DNA of 64,000 nt from CAXRDE01 sp964229355 (GCA_964229355.1 CAXRDE010000022.1:1-64000); one strand, 5' to 3'. Positions 25,554-34,250 are shown, counted from the stretch's first letter. Numbers and translations: made by a program. Notes: generated from the sequence alone by a model not told the origin.

Positions 25554-26527
25554 GTAATCACGTTGTATGTTCCCTGTGTGGATTTGAAAATAAAGTTTCT
25601 CTACAGGCTTTAGAGCGCGTAAAAATACGTTGTGCGCGCTGTAAAATCCAATTAAAAGTTTCGCCTCATGCGCGCTTTAAGCATCTTGATCCCGCGGTTT
25701 ACCGACATCCCTTAGAGACAGATGCCTTTAAGCGTTTATCTTTAATGCCCGGCATTAACACCGTATTGCAGAAAATTTCTCCTCTGTTAGAACAAAGCTA
25801 TAGCGAAACGTTTTTTGCAGCCAATGGCTTGCGGGTAGGGCCTCAACAATATCCAGATCTGTATGCCAAGCTTGAAAGTGCCAGTCGTATTTTGGGCTAT
25901 ACCAGGGTGCCTCCTTTGTACGTGTCTTTTATGGGCCTGGACGGGGCTATGGGTTTTCAAAGCTTTTCCGCAGGAGACACATCGCCTTTTATTGTGATAT
26001 CGCCTGACGCTTTAGAGCATCTGGAAGAAGAAGAGGTTTTGGCCCTGTTGGCGCATGAGCTGGGCCATATCCAAATGGGCACCTTGCGTTATAAAATGGC
26101 TGCGGACGTTCTGGGCCTTCTCATGAGTAAAACCTTCCGCAAAAGCCCCTTAGAAGTTTTTGCGGACAGTATTTCTTTGCCCGTTCAACAAGCCTTGCTT
26201 GCCTGGCGTTTACATGCCAACTTGAGTGCTGATCGCTCTGCTATTTTGGTTTTACAAGATCAACAAGCCGTGTTTTCTTTGCTGCTGAAGCTATCGGGCG
26301 GGGTGAGCAGTCGCGCCAATGTGGACGCTTTTGTGCAAGCGGCTGAATCCTTCGACGGAGAAGGGGCTGCGCAGTGGATTGAAAAGTACTGGCAGCAGTT
26401 TTTGTTCTCCCGTCAGCTGCCTGCTTTCCCCGTATGGCGAGCCCATGAGCTAAACAACTGGTCAAAACCCAGCCGCAAAGGCTATGGCTTCCAGGACATT
26501 GTTAAAATCTTTGCCGTTAACGCCTAA
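25550..26527 (+). CDS. M48-like metallopeptidase with N-terminal zinc ribbon; third zinc ligand changed
   Basis: The N-terminus has a treble-clef-like zinc ribbon (Cys7/10 and Cys28/31). The middle has HELGH at 169-173 preceded by EEEVLALLA, typical of M48 peptidases. Relatives with this layout usually have an E-L-S-A-D-R stretch carrying the third zinc ligand; here it reads NLSADR with Asn224 in place of Glu. The enzyme may be inactive, use another ligand, or be a sensor. No membrane helix is obvious, unlike HtpX. Its start codon overlaps the stop of the HEAT-repeat gene (ATGA), so the two are co-translated. The family is well supported; activity is uncertain. Confidence 0.8.
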   Translation: MSNHVVCSLCGFENKVSLQALERVKIRCARCKIQLKVSPHARFKHLDPAVYRHPLETDAFKRLSLMPGINTVLQKISPLLEQSYSETFFAANGLRVGPQQYPDLYAKLESASRILGYTRVPPLYVSFMGLDGAMGFQSFSAGDTSPFIVISPDALEHLEEEEVLALLAHELGHIQMGTLRYKMAADVLGLLMSKTFRKSPLEVFADSISLPVQQALLAWRLHANLSADRSAILVLQDQQAVFSLLLKLSGGVSSRANVDAFVQAAESFDGEGAAQWIEKYWQQFLFSRQLPAFPVWRAHELNNWSKPSRKGYGFQDIVKIFAVNA

Positions 26528-26542
26528 TGCGCTAGCGCTCTT

Positions 26543-27097
26543 TTAGTAAGCGCCGTCAGCACTGCGAATTTGTAAGAGTTTCCATTCGTCGTTGACTTTG
26601 AAGATATCGTAAAACAGATCTTCTGTTTTACCAAAACCGTAGGCTGTACTGTAGCGATTGACCCACAGTACAGCCGAATTGCCTTCGTGCTCTTCCACTT
26701 CAATTTGGTTGATTTGATGGGTGGTGCCTGCTTCTACCAATTGGTTAAAAAAAGCGGGCATATTGGCTGCAAAAGCTGAGTTGGGGTGCAGGGCCTGGTT
26801 AAAAGAAACAATATCCCAATTATTGAGACCATTGGCAATATCGTATACTACCTGGAACATGGCTTCTTCTTCGGCTTCTAAGTCCACGTCAGGCGTCTGA
26901 ATAAAGGTTTCCTCTTCATCGGGCGGACTGGCTTCAGGCACAGGTGAAGCACTGGCCTGTCCTTCCGGCAATTTACCCGTGACTTTTTCGAGTAACTCTT
27001 TATCGATGGTGATGTTCACCGATTGACCAATATTTTGGCTGGGGCAAGCGCTCAGCATAAACAGTAGACTGAGCATTACGACAAGTTTCAGATGCAT
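26543..27097 (-). CDS. Lipoprotein with an NTF2/SnoaL-like C-terminal domain
   Basis: A signal peptide ends in the lipobox LSAC (Cys18), giving a lipid-anchored protein of 184 residues. A Pro/Glu-rich linker (about 45-75) leads to a C-terminal domain (about 80-184) with ANGLNNWDIVSFNQALHPN and YDIFKVNDEWKLLQIRS, which resembles the cone-shaped NTF2/SnoaL fold; this is a tentative match. It lies 15 bp from the end of the convergent M48-like gene. Its function is unknown. Confidence 0.68.
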   Translation of the reverse strand: MHLKLVVMLSLLFMLSACPSQNIGQSVNITIDKELLEKVTGKLPEGQASASPVPEASPPDEEETFIQTPDVDLEAEEEAMFQVVYDIANGLNNWDIVSFNQALHPNSAFAANMPAFFNQLVEAGTTHQINQIEVEEHEGNSAVLWVNRYSTAYGFGKTEDLFYDIFKVNDEWKLLQIRSADGAY

Positions 27098-27156
27098 GAC
27101 AGGATTAAGCTTTCATGAGGATAATGACATTATAGCGTTTTTGGGGGAGAACACAC

Positions 27157-27189
27157 AAAAGCCGTGCTCTTTATCAGGGCACGGCTTTT
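27157..27189 (-). terminator. Hairpin terminator after the 272-residue lipoprotein gene
   Basis: Arms AAAAGCCGTGC and GCACGGCTTTT form an 11-bp stem with an 11-nt loop. On the minus strand TTTTG follows. It lies 17 bp past the stop codon at 27207. Confidence 0.75.
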
Positions 27190-27206
27190 GATGGCGTAAG
27201 CGAAAA

Positions 27207-28025
27207 TTAACGGTTGGCGTAGCTGCTGATTTCTCGGTGAACCAGTCTCCAGGCATCACGCTTTGAGGGACCGTGTTCCATGATGAGACCAAAAATGCGA
27301 GCATAGTTTGCCTGGTAATAGCGTGCTGCACGGTACTCATCCCAACGCACATAATTGACGTCGTAAGAGTTGCGGTTATAGTCGATAATTTCACCGAAGG
27401 TGGGCATTAACATGGCTGCCTGGGTGGGAAAGAGTTTGTAATGGCGCTCAGCAGGTGGGTTGTGAATGTCCTGGTAGGGCAGGGTGCGGCCGCCAGCTTC
27501 CAGACTGTTGACCAGTACATCCAGTAAGATAAAGCGCTTCATTTCGTTGGTGTTTGCCTTATACAGGTTGCGCACTTCACGATAGGCACTGTGAATGTAT
27601 TTATTAAAGTGCCCCTCAGCATAACGGCTGTTCATAAACTGACGATCTTCATAAACCGTTTCATTGCTATAGCGAATGTGGTCTGCGAAATCTCGCCAGG
27701 TGGCGAAGGGGAGTTCACCAAAAGGACTGTCAAACGGGCTTTGGGCGTTGAGATCGCCACTGGATTGAAAGATACTGTCAGCGGGAAGTTGGGTGTTTTT
27801 ATTCTGTTCTGCGATGGCATCAAAGCCCGAGGGCTGGACGTTGACGTTGCGATTTTCGATGAGAGGGCCAGGTGTTTTTTCCTGGGGTGCTGCGGCGTTA
27901 TTGGCGCGAATGGCGCCGTTGACGGCAGGATTTAACATCATGCCTGCACGCATGTTAGCCTGGGGAGTACCGCAAGCACTGAAAATGAGGGCTGTCGAGG
28001 ATAAGAAGAAAAGTGCTTTTTTCAA
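27207..28025 (-). CDS. Lipoprotein of unknown function
   Basis: I start at TTG 28025 because AAGGAAA lies about 9 nt upstream and the resulting protein begins with a normal signal peptide (LKKALFFLSSTALIFSAC, lipobox FSAC, Cys18). An ATG at 28079 would add 18 unrelated residues. The mature 255 residues open with an Asn/Ala/Pro-rich linker. A charged, aromatic-rich helical domain follows (about 105-272; for example WRDFADHIRYSNETVYEDRQF). No Cys beyond the lipid anchor is present. I do not recognise the family. Confidence 0.62.
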   Translation of the reverse strand: MKKALFFLSSTALIFSACGTPQANMRAGMMLNPAVNGAIRANNAAAPQEKTPGPLIENRNVNVQPSGFDAIAEQNKNTQLPADSIFQSSGDLNAQSPFDSPFGELPFATWRDFADHIRYSNETVYEDRQFMNSRYAEGHFNKYIHSAYREVRNLYKANTNEMKRFILLDVLVNSLEAGGRTLPYQDIHNPPAERHYKLFPTQAAMLMPTFGEIIDYNRNSYDVNYVRWDEYRAARYYQANYARIFGLIMEHGPSKRDAWRLVHREISSYANR

Positions 28026-28173
28026 GGGATCGTGTTTCCTTAAGACTGGATTAGAAGATAAACTAATTATGCAATACAAAAGCGGTAAACTGAAGTTAAT
28101 TTTTGTAAATTAAACTAAAATTACTCGTATAATAACCATTTTTTAATTAAATAGTGAAAAACAGGGCAGTGTT

Positions 28174-29265
28174 TTGACGCAGTTTCATTCTCGTTTTACC
28201 TTGGCTGGTCATGCTTTACTGGACGACCAGATTAAGCGACAATTGCGCTTTTTGGTGCGTTTTTTATGTGAGCAACACAGGCCAGGCGATCTGTGGGGCA
28301 TTTGGCTTGGCGGATCTTTTGGCCGGGGAGAAGGTGGTGTCTTAAAGGCCGGCGGAACAGAAGAACCCTTCGGCGATTATGATCTCTATCTTATCTATGC
28401 AGAAGGCAAAGAAGAAAAATATCTGCCGCACTATACGGTCTGGGAACAAACGTTAACCCGTTTGGCGAAGTTGCCTGTGCAACTCCGTACGCCGGGCTCC
28501 TTGCGCCAATTGTACCAACAAGCCCATGAGCTTCGCTGGTACGATTTATGCCAACAGCACCAAAGGCTTTGGGTGTCTCCTGAACTTGACATGGCCCAAC
28601 AAGATTTGACGGTTTTGCCTCAGTTGGCTGCCTCCAACAGTGTGAAGTTGATCTTTGGCATGGCTGGGCTTTTATTGACCCAAACAGAGCTGTCGCCAGC
28701 GGTTTTTTACCGCTGTGTACTCAATACTGCAGACAGTGTGTTGATTACCTCGTCGTGTTACTACCCCACCTTACAGGGGCGCTTACAACGCATGTACCGC
28801 TTGCAGCACGAGTTGGGCGTCTCCTGGTTAAGAGAGCTCTTTTATTTGCAGCAAGAAGCGGCACGTTATTGTACCGCTCCCGCTGAATCGCTGCCTCACG
28901 CCTTACCCACCCACCGTTTATGCCATTTGGTTTCGCGGGCTTATATTGCCATTTATACGGGTGTAGAACAACAGGGCGATCGGGAGTCTTTTGCCGCTTT
29001 AAAACTGCCCCAGCTGCTAAGGCAAGCAGAGGTCCTGTCTTTTTTAACCCGTTCTAAAAAGCAAACGGGTTTGCTCTTGTATCTCTTGCCTTTTTTACTG
29101 CAGGCTCAGGCCTGGAAAATGCCTACTTTACATCAGTTGAAGCCTTATTTGTCGATGCGCTTATATCGCCAGTTGAACCGTATCACACCCCTTGAGCAAC
29201 AGCAGATGCTGGAAGCCTATTTTTTAGAGAAGTGGATGCAGTTTCAGCGGCTGCTTAACCCGTAA
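28174..29265 (+). CDS. Orphan nucleotidyltransferase-fold protein
   Basis: Residues about 40-80 carry the pol-beta-type signature: GGSFGRGEGG (46-55) and then FGDYDLYLIY with Asp68 and Asp70 as metal ligands. The remaining 280 residues are helical, with many Leu, Gln and Tyr, and match no family I know. Such proteins transfer nucleotides to small molecules, RNA or protein, or act as toxins; no antitoxin-like gene lies beside it. The start is TTG 28174 with a weak ribosome site (AGGGCAG). Its 3' end overlaps hom on the other strand by 11 bp. The fold call is reasonably firm; the substrate is unknown. Confidence 0.68.
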   Translation: MTQFHSRFTLAGHALLDDQIKRQLRFLVRFLCEQHRPGDLWGIWLGGSFGRGEGGVLKAGGTEEPFGDYDLYLIYAEGKEEKYLPHYTVWEQTLTRLAKLPVQLRTPGSLRQLYQQAHELRWYDLCQQHQRLWVSPELDMAQQDLTVLPQLAASNSVKLIFGMAGLLLTQTELSPAVFYRCVLNTADSVLITSSCYYPTLQGRLQRMYRLQHELGVSWLRELFYLQQEAARYCTAPAESLPHALPTHRLCHLVSRAYIAIYTGVEQQGDRESFAALKLPQLLRQAEVLSFLTRSKKQTGLLLYLLPFLLQAQAWKMPTLHQLKPYLSMRLYRQLNRITPLEQQQMLEAYFLEKWMQFQRLLNP

Positions 29266-30544
29266 AGTCTTCGACCCGAATAATGCTATCGACACTATGA
29301 ATAATATCGAGCTGTTGGATTTTGGCCACCACCTGCCGCAGTCTGAGTTCAGACACAGGATGGGTGATGAGCACCAATTCCGCTTTACCAGGTGCGTGTT
29401 TCTTCTGGGTTAAGGTATGAATACTCATGTCAGCTTGCCCCATTAAGACACCCAGTTGTCCCAGCACGCCGGTGCGATCTTCGGCTTGAAGACGCAGATA
29501 GTAGCGGTTCATGACTTGATCTGCTGCGGCGAGACTGGCTTCTGTCGACGGATGTTGACAGCCCATCAGTAAATTGGGGGGCGCTTCCATTTCCACAATA
29601 ATGTTTAATAGATCACTGACCACAGCACTGGCTGTCGGCATGCCCCCGGCACCTTGTCCGTAAAACATCAGATCGCCCACGGCGTCACCCTGTACCAGCA
29701 GCGCGTTATAAACGCCATTGACAGAGGCCAGCGGGTGCTGGGCGGGAATCATGGTGGGGTGAACGCGGGCTTCAAAGCCATTTTCTCCCCGCTTGGCGAT
29801 AGCCAATAGCTTAATGACATAGCCGAGCTCTCTGGCATGGGCAATATCCTGGGCGGATATACGTTGAATCCCGACCCGATGAATATTATCTACAGAAATG
29901 CGGTGTTCAAAAATCAGAGAGGCCAAAATCGCCAGCTTATAGGCTGCATCGTAGCCTTCGATATCATCGGTGGGATCCGCTTCGGCAAACCCCTGGGCCT
30001 GGGCCTCCGCCAGTACGGCCTCAAAATCTCGTCCCGCTTCGGTCATGGCCGAAAGAATATAGTTTGTGGTGCCATTAATAATGCCATATACCGAATGTAG
30101 GGCATTCGAAGCCAGGCTGCGCTTGAGGGTCTGGATAATGGGAATGCCTCCGGCTACAGCGGCTTCGTAATACAGGGCGCAACCATTCTCAGTGGCAGCA
30201 TCAAAGAGCTCGGCACCGTGCTTTGCCATTAAGGCTTTATTGGCGGTGACCACATGTTTGCCCGCATGGAGCGCTTTGAGTAAATAGTGGCGGCTTTCTT
30301 CGATACCTCCCATGACTTCAATAACCACCTGAATATCGGGGTTATCGAGAATGAGACTGGGGTCTGTGGTGAGTTGCTCAGAAGTGAGGCCTGGACGGGG
30401 TTTTTGTAGATCTTTGACCAGCACATGGTGAAGCATCAGTTGAGATTCGGTGCGGCGACCATAGTCCTCTCCTTTTTCTTGAAGCAGTTTAACCACGGCT
30501 TGTCCCACGGTGCCACAACCGAGCAATCCAATTCCAATTTCCAT
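29255..30544 (-). CDS. hom: Homoserine dehydrogenase with ACT domain
   Basis: The enzyme reduces aspartate semialdehyde to homoserine, feeding threonine and methionine synthesis. It has the NAD(P)-binding GLLGCGTVGQ at the N-terminus, VVTANKALMAKHG, the catalytic block (GIINGTTNYILSAM and GFAEADPTDDIEGYDAAYK), and a C-terminal ACT domain (about 350-429) used for feedback control by threonine. At 429 residues it has normal length. GGGAG precedes the ATG. It lies 17 bp after lptC and is the last gene of the pspA-phosphatase-rsmD-lptC-hom run. It overlaps the convergent nucleotidyltransferase-like gene by 11 bp. Confidence 0.96.
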   Translation of the reverse strand: MEIGIGLLGCGTVGQAVVKLLQEKGEDYGRRTESQLMLHHVLVKDLQKPRPGLTSEQLTTDPSLILDNPDIQVVIEVMGGIEESRHYLLKALHAGKHVVTANKALMAKHGAELFDAATENGCALYYEAAVAGGIPIIQTLKRSLASNALHSVYGIINGTTNYILSAMTEAGRDFEAVLAEAQAQGFAEADPTDDIEGYDAAYKLAILASLIFEHRISVDNIHRVGIQRISAQDIAHARELGYVIKLLAIAKRGENGFEARVHPTMIPAQHPLASVNGVYNALLVQGDAVGDLMFYGQGAGGMPTASAVVSDLLNIIVEMEAPPNLLMGCQHPSTEASLAAADQVMNRYYLRLQAEDRTGVLGQLGVLMGQADMSIHTLTQKKHAPGKAELVLITHPVSELRLRQVVAKIQQLDIIHSVDSIIRVEDFTG

Positions 30545-30561
30545 CGCTGATATTTTCTCCC

Positions 30562-31269
30562 TTACTTTTTTTCGAAGGCTTCGACGTCAAGCTCTTGTTC
30601 TTCCTTGATGGGCATTTCAATATACACGCGGCCTTCAAGGTACATTTCTTTGTCTTTGGTTTTGACATCCATGGTGTCGGCTGTCATATAAGCCCCTTTA
30701 TGGGTACGCACTTTAGAGCGGGTTTGTGAACTTAGGCTCTCATCTTTTTTTTGCCACAGCAGCTCATCGGTGAGCACGATATCTTTGGTGTCTGTAATAA
30801 CCTTGACGTCTTCTTCCATGCGCAAATCCTGTTGATTGCGATCATAGGTGGCTTTGCGGGCTTCCCAAACAATGCGACGCTTATTGTCCTCACTGGTTTC
30901 TGTATTGCCCAGATCCTGTTCCCAGTCTTTGAGGTTAAAAAATTCACCGTGGGGCTTTTGAGCGCCTTCTTTAAAGTTGACGTAGCGGTTATCACGGGTG
31001 ACTTCTACTTCATCGGCAAAAATGACGAAGAAGGGGGTGCCCTGCTCGCGGCCTCGCAGTTCTACATCATAGAAACGTAACTCCACTTGATCCTGGGCTT
31101 CCTGGGGTGGTTCGATGGCCGCAGGGTTTCGCGCGCTCATCTTCCATAAGCCATAGCCTGAAATACCGATAATCAGAACCACCACCAGGGGGATCATCCA
31201 GGGGCGAAAGGCGTAGCGCAGGTAATAGCGTTTATTCAGAGCCGTCCAAATGCTTTGTGGTGATTTCAC
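30562..31269 (-). CDS. lptC: LptC-like LPS transport protein
   Basis: One N-terminal membrane helix (about 24-43) is followed by a periplasmic beta-jellyroll of the LptC/OstA type, with FYDVELRGREQGTPFFVIFADEVEV and the later MTADTMDVKTKDKEMYLEGRV stretch. LptC passes LPS from LptB2FG to LptA. I choose the GTG at 31269, which overlaps the rsmD stop as GTGA and gives 235 residues; longer frames begin inside rsmD. No lptA or lptB follows, but hom does. The LptF/G-like permease encoded at 2.6-4.6 kb would be a partner. Confidence 0.82.
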   Translation of the reverse strand: MKSPQSIWTALNKRYYLRYAFRPWMIPLVVVLIIGISGYGLWKMSARNPAAIEPPQEAQDQVELRFYDVELRGREQGTPFFVIFADEVEVTRDNRYVNFKEGAQKPHGEFFNLKDWEQDLGNTETSEDNKRRIVWEARKATYDRNQQDLRMEEDVKVITDTKDIVLTDELLWQKKDESLSSQTRSKVRTHKGAYMTADTMDVKTKDKEMYLEGRVYIEMPIKEEQELDVEAFEKK

Positions 31270-31817
31270 GCTTGCTTGCGCTCCAACAAATCCACAAAAA
31301 TATCCCCGTATTCCCGGGTTTCCAGAAATTGCCAGTGTTGGGGTTGCTCCCAATTTTTATGACGCTTACGGTATTCAATACACAAGGTGGTGTGTGTTTG
31401 TGTCAGGGGCATGGCATCCAGACGCTCAATAACATATCCATAGAGACGGGCATCGTCGTAGGGCGGATCAAAGTAAATAAAATCCACATCAATGGCTTGT
31501 TGGCGTTGCAAAAACTGTTGCACACGGCTGCGGTATAAGCTGCCTTTCAGATCCATCGCCTGCAGATTTTCTTTGAGCAATTGTAGGGCCCGTGCATTTT
31601 GTTCAATAAAGGTGACCTCTGCAGCCCCTCTGCTGAGTGCCTCTAAGCCGATAACGCCTGAGCCCGCGCATAAATCCCACCAGCGACTGTTCTCGATCTG
31701 ATGGGTCCAGCGATGAAACAAAGCTTCTCGAACCCGCGCGGGGGTGGGGCGTATATCCGATTTGTCGAGCCATTTGAGGCGGCGACCTTTATGTTCACCG
31801 CCAGTGAGTTTGAGCAT
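31266..31817 (-). CDS. rsmD: 16S rRNA guanine-N2 methyltransferase RsmD
   Basis: RsmD methylates G966 of 16S rRNA. The 183-residue protein has the typical N-terminus (GGEHKGRRLKWLDKSDIRPTPARVREALF), the SAM-binding WWDLCAGSGVIGLEALSRGA, and the catalytic FDPPY in FIYFDPPYDD. It starts 2 nt after the stop of the phosphatase gene and overlaps lptC by 4 bp, so it is firmly inside an operon. Confidence 0.94.
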   Translation of the reverse strand: MLKLTGGEHKGRRLKWLDKSDIRPTPARVREALFHRWTHQIENSRWWDLCAGSGVIGLEALSRGAAEVTFIEQNARALQLLKENLQAMDLKGSLYRSRVQQFLQRQQAIDVDFIYFDPPYDDARLYGYVIERLDAMPLTQTHTTLCIEYRKRHKNWEQPQHWQFLETREYGDIFVDLLERKQA

Positions 31818-31819
31818 GA

Positions 31820-33463
31820 TTAGTAAATTCCATACTCATTTTGTAGGGTGCGTACCTGTTGGCGAGTGAGCACCTCTAAAAAGGCTTGCTTGCCTCCCAC
31901 CTGGTAGTTTTCCAGGTAGCTTTGCAGCGCTGTAATGTCCAGGCCGTTGCGCTCAAGTTCATTAAGATCCACATAAATCTGTGAAGCCAACATATCGTAA
32001 ACCAGATCTACACCGTTGTCGAGCTTGTCGAAGGTTTTGTTAAGATCTGCTTTGACCTGCTCAGCCTTAATAAACGTGGTGTTTGCCAGGGTGCTCAGGG
32101 GAGAGCCTCCGTGGTCTGCGCTGAAGGCCATGACAAAATTTTCCTTACCCACTTTGTCTTCAAAAGCTTTGACGATGCGGGCCAGCTGTTTGTCTTGTTC
32201 ACGCAAGACACTGCCGCACTCGTCACTTTGCCAACCAAAGGCGTGACCGCAGGCATCGGTGGCCTTTAAGGTCAGAAAGACCAAATCGGTAACATTGTCT
32301 TGACCCACAGGCTCTTGTTCAAGGAGTTTTAAAAAGACTTCTGCGTCAAACCGGGCCTGTGCCGGGGTGGTGTTGACGTCGGTCAGGTTGTTTACGTCAT
32401 GGCCAAACCAGAGTCCTTGCGCATCCAGGGTGTTTTTTAAAAAGGGTTGTATGCGCAAGTCTTTCAGGTAATCGGGCAAATGATAAAACTGGGTGTTTGT
32501 GGTGACACCACCGCTCTTGCGATCATAAAACACCACAATGTCTTTGTCTCCGCCTGCAAACATACTGCCATGCCCCGCCATACCAATGGCGGCACGATCG
32601 GCGTAAGCATAAGAAATGACAAGAGCCTGGTTTTGTTTTTGTTGATCCCAGGTGTCTGCAAGCGAGGGGCTATCAATAAAAATTGGAGACTGATCGCGTC
32701 CCAATAAAGACTGGCGTTCACCCAGGGCGGGTAACGAAAAGCGATTCGAGATAATCCCGTGTTGATAGGGGTAAGCGCCGGTCCCCACGCCCAAATGTCC
32801 CACGGCGGTTTCGACATCCACATGGGTTACTTCTGCCTGGGTGTAGAGGGTGCCTTTGTGCATGAGACTGCGAATAAAGGGCCAGGCCTGGGGATGAGCG
32901 GAATAATATTGCCAGCCTGCCTGATCAAAAAGCACGGTTAAGATCGCTTTGGGTGGTGTTTTTGTCGTTTTGAAGGGGGCGCTTAACACGCGACCGTGGC
33001 GGGCATCTTCAGGCGGTACGCCGCCCATGAGATGGGCATAAGTGGGAACCAGGTCTTGTTGGGTGACGGATTCTGATAAGGTCAAGCCGGGCTTAACGTA
33101 GCCGGGGCCATAAAAGAGCAGGGGGATTTCGACATCGTAATCCCATACATGGCCATGGGTCGCACCATCGTGAGGTGTTTTGACACCCTGGATGTAACTA
33201 TAACCATCGTGGGCATAGTCACCAGACTGAAACATAACGGAGGCATATTTACGGGGTAAAAAGAACAACTGCCCGCTGCGTCGTGGAGAGTAGGAGTGAG
33301 CAATGGCTTTATGAAAGCGTTTTTGGGTGGCACGCAGTTCAGCAGCATCCGGTTCGTGATACGTCATGGTTTTGAGCGGGAGGGGGTTCGCCGTCGCAGA
33401 AACGGAACCTAAACACAGAAAAGCCAGGGCAACAGCCGTTGCCCTGGAAAGAAACAGAGGCAT
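31820..33463 (-). CDS. Secreted PafA-type alkaline phosphatase/phosphodiesterase with circularly permuted block order
   Basis: A signal peptide (about 1-25) starts the 547-residue protein. Residues about 55-165 (SPRRSGQLFF, GATHGHVWDYDVEIPLLFYG, QQDLVPT) match the C-terminal block of PafA-type phosphatases. The N-terminal block of that family follows: FDQAGW with Asp180, ETAVGH with nucleophile Thr219, QHGIISN with Asn240. Then come TDACGHAFG (Asp403, His407) and FSADHG (Asp450, His451). His103 of THG supplies the remaining zinc ligand. The protein ends where the displaced block would normally begin. All metal ligands and the nucleophile are present. Of the Lys/Arg pair that binds monoester phosphate only Arg290 remains (ADR in place of KDR), so specificity may differ. 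The start ATG lies 4 nt after the pspA stop. Confidence 0.85.
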   Translation of the reverse strand: MPLFLSRATAVALAFLCLGSVSATANPLPLKTMTYHEPDAAELRATQKRFHKAIAHSYSPRRSGQLFFLPRKYASVMFQSGDYAHDGYSYIQGVKTPHDGATHGHVWDYDVEIPLLFYGPGYVKPGLTLSESVTQQDLVPTYAHLMGGVPPEDARHGRVLSAPFKTTKTPPKAILTVLFDQAGWQYYSAHPQAWPFIRSLMHKGTLYTQAEVTHVDVETAVGHLGVGTGAYPYQHGIISNRFSLPALGERQSLLGRDQSPIFIDSPSLADTWDQQKQNQALVISYAYADRAAIGMAGHGSMFAGGDKDIVVFYDRKSGGVTTNTQFYHLPDYLKDLRIQPFLKNTLDAQGLWFGHDVNNLTDVNTTPAQARFDAEVFLKLLEQEPVGQDNVTDLVFLTLKATDACGHAFGWQSDECGSVLREQDKQLARIVKAFEDKVGKENFVMAFSADHGGSPLSTLANTTFIKAEQVKADLNKTFDKLDNGVDLVYDMLASQIYVDLNELERNGLDITALQSYLENYQVGGKQAFLEVLTRQQVRTLQNEYGIY

Positions 33464-33467
33464 GGAT

Positions 33468-34154
33468 TTATGCTTCGCCACTGTCAAGCTTTGCTTTCAG
33501 TGCGGCCAAATCGTCGTCAACACTTGATCCTGCTTCAAGGAGAGCGAACTCGTCTTCAATGCTGGGCCCAGCACCGGTTCCAAGCATGTCCAGCTCACCG
33601 TACGCTGCTGCCAGTGCCTCTTTTTCCATGACCTTGTCTTCCATGCGGGAGAAGGCTGAAAGCGCTTTGCTGGTGCCCATTTTGCCCATGGTTTTATGAA
33701 TTTGTTCCTGGGCTTTTGCCTGACGGGTGCGAGCAATCAGTAAGTCTTTTTTAATGCGGGCTTCGTTGATTTTTGCGTCGAGCTGCCCCAACTGTTTTTT
33801 AAGGTGCTCTACGTTGGTGTGCTGAGCTTCCCATTGTGATTTGAAACCTTCGGCAGTGGTGTTGTGGGTGTTGCGGCGATTGAGCGCTTCTTTTGCCAGG
33901 TCTTCACGTCCGCTCTTCAGAGCCAGGGTTGCTTTCTCTTCCCAGCCTTTGGCCTGCTTTTCATTTTGCAAAAATTGCTGATGAAGTTTTTTCTCGGTTT
34001 GAATGGCCAACGCGACTTCTTTACGGACTTCAATGAGATCCCGCTCCATGTCAACCATTAGCTGTTTGAGCATTTTTTCTGGATCTTCGGCCTTGTCGAT
34101 CAAATCATTGATATTGGACTTAAAAACGGTAGATAAACGATTGAAAATTCCCAT
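33468..34154 (-). CDS. pspA: PspA/IM30-family membrane-stress protein
   Basis: The protein is almost wholly coiled coil (about 25-190), as in PspA and Vipp1, which form ESCRT-III-like membrane-bound assemblies that protect or remodel membranes. The N-terminus MGIFNRLSTVFKSNINDLIDKAEDPEKML is characteristic, as is DMERDLIEVRKEVALAI. It has 228 residues and no long Vipp1-type C-terminal extension; the end is acidic. AAGGAG lies 9 nt before the ATG, and an extended -10 lies upstream. It leads a run of five genes, with the phosphatase gene starting 4 nt after its stop. Confidence 0.93.
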   Translation of the reverse strand: MGIFNRLSTVFKSNINDLIDKAEDPEKMLKQLMVDMERDLIEVRKEVALAIQTEKKLHQQFLQNEKQAKGWEEKATLALKSGREDLAKEALNRRNTHNTTAEGFKSQWEAQHTNVEHLKKQLGQLDAKINEARIKKDLLIARTRQAKAQEQIHKTMGKMGTSKALSAFSRMEDKVMEKEALAAAYGELDMLGTGAGPSIEDEFALLEAGSSVDDDLAALKAKLDSGEA

Positions 34155-34182
34155 GGTAAATATCTCCTTACGACGTGTGGGA

Positions 34183-34191
34183 ATTATAACA
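34183..34191 (-). promoter_or_regulatory. Candidate extended -10 promoter of the pspA operon
   Basis: On the minus strand the bases read TGTTATAAT, about 29 bp before the pspA ATG. No sigma-54 element (GG-N10-GC) is seen, unlike enterobacterial pspA. Confidence 0.55.
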
Positions 34192-34250
34192 CAGCCCTTT
34201 TGCTTTGCTGAAACATCTTTTGCTTTGGCTTTCTCATAAAATGTGCAAAG

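Noticed and set aside
26529..26553. Short palindrome GCGCTAGCGC with a nearby T run between two convergent genes
   Set aside because: The stem is too short to call a terminator with confidence.
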